This document shows, piece after piece, positions 58,378 through 64,000 of a DNA stretch of 64,000 nt. Under the pieces are notes generated by a model. The model was given only the letters and a program-made list of their open reading frames with translations, had not been told where the DNA came from and made no database searches. Source of the stretch: Pseudomonas sp. RSB 5.4 (GTDB lineage: Bacteria > Pseudomonadota > Gammaproteobacteria > Pseudomonadales > Pseudomonadaceae); the NCBI RefSeq assembly GCF_037126175.1, contig NZ_CP146986.1, forward strand, positions 186,001 to 250,000, in the 5' to 3' direction. Each line of letters begins with the position of its first letter. Position 1 is the stretch's first letter. Both the position numbers and the translations under genes were made by a program.

Positions 58378-60252
58378 ATGAGTCACCCCTCACAGTTCAA
58401 CCTGCTTCGCACCCGGCGCTTCCTGCCGTTTTTCATCACGCAGTCGCTGGGCGCGTTCAACGACAACGTGTTCAAGCAGTCGCTGATCCTCGCCATTTTG
58501 TATCGGCTGACCATCGAAGGTGACCGCTCGATCTGGGTCAACCTGTGTGCGCTGCTGTTTATCCTGCCGTTCTTTCTGTTCTCGGCGCTGGCCGGGCAGT
58601 TCGGGGAAAAATTCGCCAAGGACGCGCTGATCCGTCTGATCAAACTCGCGGAAATCGCGATCATGGCCGTAGGATCGATCGGTTTTCTCTTCGATCACCT
58701 GTCGCTGATGCTGGTGGCGCTGTTTGCCATGGGCACGCATTCGGCGCTGTTCGGGCCGGTGAAGTATTCGATTTTGCCGCAGGCGTTGCGCGAGGATGAA
58801 CTGGTCGGCGGCAACGGACTGGTGGAGATGGGCACGTTCCTGGCGATCCTTGCCGGGACCATCGGCGCTGGCGTCATCATGTCTTCGACGCATTACGCGC
58901 CACTGGTGTCGACCGCGATTGTCGGGATTGCGGTGCTCGGGTATCTCGCCAGTCGCAGCATTCCTCGCGCTGCGGCGGCTTCGCCGGAAATGCGCCTGAA
59001 CTGGAACATCTTCAGCCAGTCCTGGGCCACGCTGAAACTCGGTCTGGGCCAGACGCCCGCGGTGTCGCGCTCGATTGTCGGCAACTCGTGGTTCTGGTTT
59101 GTCGGGGCGATTTATCTGACGCAGATTCCGGCCTACGCCAAGGAGTGGATGCACGGCGACGAAACCGTGGTCACGCTGATTCTCACCGTGTTCTCGGTGG
59201 GGATTGCGCTGGGTTCGATGCTTTGCGAAAAGCTTTCCGGGCGCAAGGTCGAGATCGGACTGGTGCCGTTCGGTTCGTTCGGTCTGACCGTGTTTGGCCT
59301 GCTGCTGTGGTGGCATTCCGGCGGAATCCCGGAGAGCGTCACCGGCCATAGCTGGACCCAAGTGCTGGGCTTTGCCCATACCTGGGCGGTGCTGGTCGAC
59401 ATTCTCGGCCTCGGTATTTTTGGCGGCTTCTATATCGTGCCGCTGTACGCGCTGATCCAGTCGCGCACCGCCGAGAACGAGCGGGCGCGGGTGATCGCGG
59501 CCAACAACATTCTCAACGCCCTGTTTATGGTGGTCTCGGCGATCGTTTCGATCGTGTTGCTGAGCGTGGTCAAACTGTCGATTCCGCAGCTGTTTTTGGT
59601 GGTGTCGCTGCTGAACATCGGCGTCAACGCCTACATCTTCAAGATCGTCCCCGAGTTCAGCATGCGTTTCATGATCTGGCTGCTCAGCCATTCCATGTAC
59701 CGCGTCGAGCACCGCAACCTCGAGGCGATCCCGGACGAGGGCGCGGCATTGCTGGTGTGCAACCACGTATCGTTCGTCGATGCGCTGCTGATTGGCGGCG
59801 CGGTGCGTCGGCCGATTCGCTTTGTCATGTACTACAAGATCTACAACCTGCCGGTGCTGAACTTTATCTTCCGCACGGCGGGGACGATTCCGATTGCCGG
59901 ACGCAACGAAGACATCCAGATCTACGAAAAAGCCTTCACCCGGATTGCCCAGTATCTGAAGGACGGTGAGCTGGTGTGCATCTTCCCGGAAGGCAAGCTG
60001 ACCACCGATGGCGAGATCAACGAGTTCAAGAGCGGGCTGACGCGGATTCTCGAAGAAACCCCGGTGCCGGTAATTCCGCTGGCGCTGCAGGGATTGTGGG
60101 GGAGTTTCTTCAGTCGCGATCCGAACAAGGGCTTCTTCAGGCGGTTGTGGTCGCGGGTGACGTTGGTGGCGGGTTCGGCGGTAGCGGTGGAGGCGGCGCA
60201 GCCGGCGAAATTGCAGGGTTTGGTCGGGGCGTTGCGCGGGGCAGTGAGATAG
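58378..60252 (+). CDS. Fused LplT-like MFS and PlsC-like acyltransferase
   Basis: Two-domain membrane protein (624 aa): an LplT-type MFS half (about 1-420, TRRFLPFFITQSLGAFNDNVF) then a PlsC acyltransferase with NHVSFVD (N462, H463, D468) and FPEGKLTTDGEINEFKSG. It should flip lysophospholipids inwards and re-acylate them. The AMP-ligase half of E. coli Aas is absent, so acyl-ACP or acyl-CoA must be supplied otherwise. Start MSHPSQFNLL; AGGGA upstream. Confidence 0.88.
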   Translation: MSHPSQFNLLRTRRFLPFFITQSLGAFNDNVFKQSLILAILYRLTIEGDRSIWVNLCALLFILPFFLFSALAGQFGEKFAKDALIRLIKLAEIAIMAVGSIGFLFDHLSLMLVALFAMGTHSALFGPVKYSILPQALREDELVGGNGLVEMGTFLAILAGTIGAGVIMSSTHYAPLVSTAIVGIAVLGYLASRSIPRAAAASPEMRLNWNIFSQSWATLKLGLGQTPAVSRSIVGNSWFWFVGAIYLTQIPAYAKEWMHGDETVVTLILTVFSVGIALGSMLCEKLSGRKVEIGLVPFGSFGLTVFGLLLWWHSGGIPESVTGHSWTQVLGFAHTWAVLVDILGLGIFGGFYIVPLYALIQSRTAENERARVIAANNILNALFMVVSAIVSIVLLSVVKLSIPQLFLVVSLLNIGVNAYIFKIVPEFSMRFMIWLLSHSMYRVEHRNLEAIPDEGAALLVCNHVSFVDALLIGGAVRRPIRFVMYYKIYNLPVLNFIFRTAGTIPIAGRNEDIQIYEKAFTRIAQYLKDGELVCIFPEGKLTTDGEINEFKSGLTRILEETPVPVIPLALQGLWGSFFSRDPNKGFFRRLWSRVTLVAGSAVAVEAAQPAKLQGLVGALRGAVR

Positions 60253-60272
60253 TCGCTGACTTCAAGGGCTCC

Positions 60273-60363
60273 TTCGCGAGCAAGCCAGCTCCCACAGGTT
60301 TTCTGGATTTACACAAGATTTGTGTTCACCGCAGATCCCTGTGGGAGCTGGCTTGCCAGCGAA
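60273..60363. repeat. Diverged REPIN (GAGCTGGCTTGCCAGC type)
   Basis: Left arm TTCGCGAGCAAGCCAGCTCC, right arm TGTGGGAGCTGGCTTGCCAG. The right unit is self-complementary (GCTGGCTTGCCAGC); the left differs at a few bases. Confidence 0.78.
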
Positions 60364-60375
60364 GGGGCCAGTGGC

Positions 60376-60690
60376 CTAAGCGCTGACCTTGAGCCCAATC
60401 AACCCGGTAATGATCAACGCCACACTGGCCAGCCGAATCAATGCCATCGACTCGCCAAACAGAATGATCCCGGCAATCACCGTGCCCACGGCACCGACGC
60501 CGGTCCAGATCGCATAAGCCGTACCCAACGGCAATTCCTTCATTGCCAGGCCCAACAGGCCGAGGCTGATTGCCATCGCTGCGACGGTCAGTACGGTGGG
60601 GAGCGGGCGGGTGAAACCGTCGGTGTATTTCAGGCCGACGGCCCAGCCGACTTCGAACAGGCCGGCGAAAAACAGAATGATCCAGGACAT
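60376..60690 (-). CDS. gdx: Guanidinium exporter (SMR family, Gdx/SugE)
   Basis: Four-helix small multidrug resistance protein (104 aa). E13 in [15 protein letters not shown] is the proton/substrate-coupling Glu, and the sequence is SugE/Gdx-like rather than EmrE-like. The riboswitch just upstream supports guanidinium export as its role. GGAGG is 7 bases before ATG. Confidence 0.9.
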   Translation of the reverse strand: MSWIILFFAGLFEVGWAVGLKYTDGFTRPLPTVLTVAAMAISLGLLGLAMKELPLGTAYAIWTGVGAVGTVIAGIILFGESMALIRLASVALIITGLIGLKVSA

Positions 60691-60711
60691 GAGAGACCTC
60701 CATCGATTGAC

Positions 60712-60761
60712 GGGGCCGTCCCCAGATTGATAACTCGATCGAGCCGCAGGGTCGTCCCCGC
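60712..60761 (-). ncRNA. Guanidine-II (mini-ykkC) riboswitch
   Basis: On the - strand two stem-loops have ACGR tetraloops: a 6-bp stem with loop ACGA (60746-60761, GCGGGGACGACCCTGC) and a 4-bp GGGG/CCCC stem with loop ACGG (60712-60723). The distal stem ends 9 bases before the Gdx Shine-Dalgarno, fitting translational control. Confidence 0.9.
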
Positions 60762-60809
60762 GTAGCGCAATAGTCTGCCGAGCATTAATCCGGGGATCAA
60801 GCTTCCCGG

Positions 60810-61775
60810 TCAGTCGGTCGGCTGCTGCGCCAGCGCCTCACGGTCTTCTTTCTCGCTCATGCGCCGGAAGTACGTCGAGAGCAGCGCCCCGGAAATATTG
60901 TGCCAGACGCTGAACAACGCGCTCGGCACCGCCGCCAGCGGCGAGAAGTGCGCACTGGCCAATGCCGCGCCCAACCCCGAATTCTGCATGCCGACTTCCA
61001 GCGCCAGCGACTTGCGCTGCGCCAGTGGCAACTTGAACAGGCGTCCGGTGAAGTAACCCAGCAAGTATCCGAAGCTGTTATGCAGCATCACCACCGCCAT
61101 GATCAGCAGCCCGGATTCGGCAATCTTCGCCTGACTGGCGGCCACCACGGCGGTGACGATGATGACGATGCTGACCACCGACACCAGAGGCAACACGTCC
61201 ACCGCGTGCCGCACTCTATCGCCGAGCAAACGTTGCGCGACCACGCCGAGCACGATCGGCAGCAGCACCACTTGCAGGATCGACCAGAACAATTCCATGA
61301 ACGACACCGGCAACCACGCCGAAGCCAGCAGCCAGATCAGCGCCGGGGTCAGCAGCGGGGCGAGGAGGGTGGTAACAGCGGCAATCGCCACCGACAGCGC
61401 CAGGTCGCCCCGGGCCAGCCAGGTCATCACGTTCGAAGACGTGCCACTTGGGCAGCAGCCGACCAGAATCACCCCGACGGCGATTTCCGGTGGCAGATGG
61501 AAGATCTGGCAGAGCAACCACGCCACACCGGGCATGATCACGAAATGTGCGACCACGCCCAAAGCCACGCGCCACGGATGGCGGGCGACGGCGGCGAAGT
61601 CATCGAGTTTGAGGGTCAGGCCCATGCCGAACATCACCAGTCCCAGCAGCGGCACGATTGCGCCTTTGAGGCCGAGGAACCACGCCGGTTGCAGGAACGC
61701 GATCACCGCGAAAATCAGAACCCAGTAAGCGAAGGTATTGCCGACAAAGCGACTCAGTGCAGCCAGTGCGCGCAT
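60810..61775 (-). CDS. Bile acid:sodium symporter (BASS)-family transporter
   Basis: Ten-helix carrier (321 aa): [25 protein letters not shown] and [35 protein letters not shown] are family signatures with the Na+-site motifs. Pseudomonas substrates are unknown (pantoate, pyruvate or sterols in relatives). AAGGAAC 8 bases before ATG 61775; the open frame further 5' is REP-derived. Confidence 0.9.
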   Translation of the reverse strand: MRALAALSRFVGNTFAYWVLIFAVIAFLQPAWFLGLKGAIVPLLGLVMFGMGLTLKLDDFAAVARHPWRVALGVVAHFVIMPGVAWLLCQIFHLPPEIAVGVILVGCCPSGTSSNVMTWLARGDLALSVAIAAVTTLLAPLLTPALIWLLASAWLPVSFMELFWSILQVVLLPIVLGVVAQRLLGDRVRHAVDVLPLVSVVSIVIIVTAVVAASQAKIAESGLLIMAVVMLHNSFGYLLGYFTGRLFKLPLAQRKSLALEVGMQNSGLGAALASAHFSPLAAVPSALFSVWHNISGALLSTYFRRMSEKEDREALAQQPTD

Positions 61776-61813
61776 GGCCTGTTCCTTATTATTAGTTACA
61801 CCACAAAGCCAAT

Positions 61814-61902
61814 TGTGGGAGCGGGCTTGCTCGCGAAAGCGGCGGGTCAGCCAAGTCAATGTTGAATGACACACCGCTTTCGCGAGCAAGCCCGCTCCCA
61901 CA
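61814..61902. repeat. REPIN, GAGCGGGCTTGCTCGC class
   Basis: TGTGGGAGCGGGCTTGCTCG and its complement, TGTGGG ends outward, between the BASS-family gene and rdgC. Confidence 0.85.
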
Positions 61903-61921
61903 TTGGGGTTTCACAAGGGTT

Positions 61922-62842
61922 TTAGATCCCCTGAGGCGTCTCTTCACCGCCCAACGCTTCCACCAGCGCCGGCAGGAAGTCGCCGAAGGTCAGCATCATC
62001 AGGGTGAAGCTGGCGTCCAGTTGGCCCAGGGCCTCGTCGCCACCGTCCTGTTCCGCCTGATCTTGCAGCAGGTCTTCGAACTTCAGGCGTTTGACGGTCA
62101 TCTTGTCATCGAGCATGAGCGACAACTTGTCCTGCCAGGCCAGCGACAACTGAGTCACGACCTTACCGGTGCTCAGGTGCAACTGGATTTCTTCGCTGGT
62201 CAGGTCCTGACGCTTGCAACGCACGATGCCGCCGTCTTCGTGGGTGTCGCGCAGCTCGCACTCGTCCAGAACGAAGAAGTCCGGGGCCGCTTGCTGGGTG
62301 GTGACCCACTCGGTCATCACGGCGGTCGGCGCGGTTTTCACGGTCAGCGGACGGACGGGCAGGGTACCGAGCACTTCACGCATTGTGGAGAGCAGGTCTT
62401 CGGCGCGTTTCGGGCTGGCCGAGTTGACCAGGATCAGGCCCTGTTTCGGCGCGATGGCGGCGAAGGTCGACGAGCGACGGATAAAGGCGCGCGGCAGGAA
62501 CGCCTGGATGATTTCATCCTTGATCTGATCGCGTTCCTTCTTATAGACCTTGCGCATCTGCTCGGCTTCGATCTCTTCGACCTTTTCCTTGACCGCGTCG
62601 CGCACGACGCTGCCCGGGAGAATGCGTTCTTCTTTACGCGCAGCGATCAGCAGGAAGTCACCGCTGACGTGTACCAGTGGCGCATCTTCGCCTTTGCCGA
62701 ATGGCGCGACGAAACCGTAGGTGGTCAACTCCTGGCTTGCACATGGACGCGCCAGTTTGGTGGCCAGTGCAGTTTCCAGCGCCTCGGCATCGACAGGCAG
62801 GTCTTGGGTCAGGCGATAGATAAGCAGGTTTTTGAACCACAT
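61922..62842 (-). CDS. rdgC: Recombination-associated protein RdgC
   Basis: Ring-shaped DNA-binding dimer (306 aa, family length) that restrains RecA loading and protects replication forks. [15 protein letters not shown] and the C-terminal [17 protein letters not shown] are conserved ends, and [17 protein letters not shown] is the internal signature. GGAGAG precedes the ATG at 62842; the frame upstream is longer but unsupported. Confidence 0.95.
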   Translation of the reverse strand: MWFKNLLIYRLTQDLPVDAEALETALATKLARPCASQELTTYGFVAPFGKGEDAPLVHVSGDFLLIAARKEERILPGSVVRDAVKEKVEEIEAEQMRKVYKKERDQIKDEIIQAFLPRAFIRRSSTFAAIAPKQGLILVNSASPKRAEDLLSTMREVLGTLPVRPLTVKTAPTAVMTEWVTTQQAAPDFFVLDECELRDTHEDGGIVRCKRQDLTSEEIQLHLSTGKVVTQLSLAWQDKLSLMLDDKMTVKRLKFEDLLQDQAEQDGGDEALGQLDASFTLMMLTFGDFLPALVEALGGEETPQGI

Positions 62843-62952
62843 GGGGTGAGTCTCTCCTTTATACAAAGGGGGGCATTATTGTCTTCGCCGGGTCATAGGC
62901 CAACCCTTCTCTAAGCCTTTGGAAGGCCTGAGAAAATTAATTAAAAAAGTGC

Positions 62953-62981
62953 TTGCCAGAGGTTGGGTCGCTCCGTAGAAT
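62953..62981 (+). promoter_or_regulatory. Promoter of the first tRNA-Val/tRNA-Asp cassette
   Basis: TTGCCA (62953-62958), 17 bases, TAGAAT (62976-62981), then a GC-rich discriminator as expected of stringently controlled tRNA promoters. Confidence 0.75.
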
Positions 62982-63001
62982 GCGCGCCACACCGAAGCGA
63001 A

Positions 63002-63077
63002 GGGTGATTAGCTCAGCTGGGAGAGCGTCTGCCTTACAAGCAGAATGTCGGCGGTTCGATCCCGTCATCACCCACCA
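63002..63077 (+). tRNA. tRNA-Val (UAC), copy 1
   Basis: 76-nt cloverleaf: acceptor GGGTGAT/ATCACCC, anticodon loop CTTACAA (anticodon TAC), T-loop GGTTCGATCCC, encoded CCA. Nearly identical to E. coli tRNA-Val. Confidence 0.97.
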
Positions 63078-63096
63078 TTCGTTTCAAGTGTTTAGC

Positions 63097-63173
63097 GCAG
63101 CGGTAGTTCAGTCGGTTAGAATACCGGCCTGTCACGCCGGGGGTCGCGGGTTCGAGTCCCGTCCGCTGCGCCA
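63097..63173 (+). tRNA. tRNA-Asp (GUC), copy 1
   Basis: 77-nt cloverleaf: acceptor GCAGCGG/CCGCTGC, anticodon loop with GTC, encoded CCA; 19 bases after tRNA-Val. Confidence 0.97.
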
Positions 63174-63213
63174 TATTCGGTAACCTGGACCACTGAACGC
63201 CAGGTCACCACGG

Positions 63214-63239
63214 AAAAACCCGCTGAAGCGGGTTTTTTT
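63214..63239 (+). terminator. Terminator of first tRNA cassette
   Basis: AAAAACCCGCT, loop GA, AGCGGGTTTTT, further T residues. Confidence 0.85.
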
Positions 63240-63371
63240 CTGTCTCACGTTTGTACCTTGTTCCATCGGGTTGTGTCGTTTCACCGGTTTTCGGATTTTT
63301 TTGAAAAAAACTTCAATTAAATCAACACTTTACGAAAACTTGTGGCATAATGCGCCCCGTAACGAAGCGAA

Positions 63372-63447
63372 GGGTGATTAGCTCAGCTGGGAGAGCGTCT
63401 GCCTTACAAGCAGAATGTCGGCGGTTCGATCCCGTCATCACCCACCA
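63372..63447 (+). tRNA. tRNA-Val (UAC), copy 2
   Basis: Sequence identical to copy 1, offset 370 bases. Preceded by CATAAT (63346-63351) as -10. Confidence 0.97.
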
Positions 63448-63466
63448 TTCGTTTCAAGCGTTTCGC

Positions 63467-63543
63467 GCAGCGGTAGTTCAGTCGGTTAGAATACCGGCCT
63501 GTCACGCCGGGGGTCGCGGGTTCGAGTCCCGTCCGCTGCGCCA
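63467..63543 (+). tRNA. tRNA-Asp (GUC), copy 2
   Basis: Sequence identical to copy 1, offset 370 bases; followed by the same kind of trailer (ACCTGGAC...CCAGGT). Confidence 0.97.
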
Positions 63544-63584
63544 TATTCGGTCACCTGGACCCACTGAACGCCAGGTCACCACAG

Positions 63585-63609
63585 AAAGCCCGCCTAGTGC
63601 GGGCTTTTT
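63585..63609 (+). terminator. Terminator of second tRNA cassette
   Basis: AAAGCCCGC, loop CTAGT, GCGGGCTTT plus TT. Confidence 0.82.
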
Positions 63610-63642
63610 GCTGTCTGCGATTTGATAATTTCTGCATTGCCG

Positions 63643-63674
63643 CTGTGGTAAGGGGATAAATCCCCTCACCACAG
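63643..63674. repeat. Single long REP-like hairpin
   Basis: CTGTGGTAAGGGGAT AA ATCCCCTCACCACAG: 15-bp stem with one mismatch, of the TGTGGTGAGGGGATTTATCC type of Pseudomonas REP. No partner unit in the window. Confidence 0.6.
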
Positions 63675-63681
63675 GTACGTT

Positions 63682-64000
63682 TTACTGTTCGGCATTGCGG
63701 CTATGCCGATAGTCACTCACTGCCTCATACACCGCTTTGCGCAAGCGGTTGATCCCGCCAATCGGCCGATGCGCCTCAATACCAAACCATGGGTTGAACG
63801 ACAGGTTATCGCATTCTAGATTCAAGGCCGGCGTGTCGAAGTCCTGCGCAGGCAGGGTAATCCGCGCCACGCTTTCAAACGGTGAATCCTGCTCGCGCCA
63901 TTCGATGCTGGTGTCCTCGATCGGCATGTACCTGTTCGCATCCTGGCGCTGAATCTGCAGCACGAAACACGCCGGCACCCGATCCGTCGACAATTGCTGA
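63682..64000 (-). CDS. Catalase-family protein (C-terminal part; 5' end outside window)
   Basis: Open frame continuing beyond base 64000; only about 106 C-terminal residues are seen. ALNLECDNLSFNPWFGIEAHRPIGGINRLRKAVYE is the C-terminal block of catalase-like (y4iL-type) proteins: FNPWxG and HRPxGGINRxRKAVYE. The heme-binding residues lie outside the window. The Leu codon before STDRVPACFVLQ is internal, not a start. Confidence 0.8.
   Translation of the reverse strand, partial: QQLSTDRVPACFVLQIQRQDANRYMPIEDTSIEWREQDSPFESVARITLPAQDFDTPALNLECDNLSFNPWFGIEAHRPIGGINRLRKAVYEAVSDYRHSRNAEQ

Noticed and set aside
61776..61901. 5' extension of the BASS-family gene with MGAGLLAKA
   Set aside because: REP-derived; the good Shine-Dalgarno serves ATG 61775.
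10602..61902. CRISPR array suggested by many similar palindromes
   Set aside because: The units are scattered kilobases apart in inverted pairs without regular spacers or cas genes; they are REPINs.

Overview
The window is a stretch of chromosome from a Pseudomonas, most likely of the P. fluorescens group. The evidence is the sdhAB-sucAB-lpdG-sucCD order, the aerobic late cobalamin cluster with bluB inside it, Pseudomonas-style proteins such as BrnQ, Hda, RdgC and DUF2066, GC-rich codon use, and a dense population of short palindromic REP/REPIN elements between genes. Almost everything is core genome. The one clear recent arrival is an ISL3-family insertion sequence.

Layout. 1-10.5 kb is the TCA-cycle block: the end of sdhA (cut by the window start), sdhB, sucA, sucB, lpdG, sucC and sucD, all on + and closed by a strong terminator. 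Next come brnQ and the ISL3 element (12361-13668), which sits in the T-tract of the brnQ terminator with a perfect 8-bp target duplication. 13.8-24.5 kb is housekeeping: a DUF599/MAPEG membrane pair, a small lipoprotein, two overlapping hotdog thioesterases, htpG, a dienelactone-hydrolase-like protein, a pirin, an OsmC-like protein, an exported amidohydrolase, a chemoreceptor and a DUF3108 protein. purM-purN (-) lie divergent from a DUF2066 protein, an AI-2E/PerM-family permease and hda (+). Two NlpC/P60 lipoproteins, a PQQ-type sugar dehydrogenase lipoprotein and an unassigned protein follow.

33.5-43 kb is a cobalamin regulon: a cobalamin riboswitch, cobO, cobB, bluB, cobD, cobC, cobQ, and after a REP-filled gap cobP, cobT, an alpha-ribazole phosphatase and cobS. 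Together they adenosylate and amidate the corrin, make the lower ligand (BluB, CobT) and the aminopropanol arm (CobC, CobD), and join the halves (CobP, CobS).

43-64 kb holds a MarR/MFS pair with matching operators plus a 41-aa membrane peptide, a periplasmic glutathione peroxidase, a FadL-type porin, small Pseudomonas proteins, a 1-kb gap with DnaA boxes, rmuC, a hybrid symporter/histidine kinase/receiver protein, a divergent TetR/MFS pair separated by a 17-bp perfect inverted repeat, a cupin, a TDT-family transporter, a fused LplT-PlsC-like protein, a guanidinium exporter behind a guanidine-II riboswitch, a bile-acid-symporter-family protein, rdgC, two tandem tRNA-Val/tRNA-Asp cassettes, and the end of a catalase-family gene cut by the window edge.

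No CRISPR array, prophage, secretion system, biosynthetic cluster or obvious defence island is visible. The most rewarding points are regulatory or mobile-DNA details: the REPIN inside the cobB/bluB junction, the inverted repeat covering a ribosome binding site, the paired MarR operators, the promoter-then-terminator leader of the second NlpC gene, the guanidine-II element and the IS target site.
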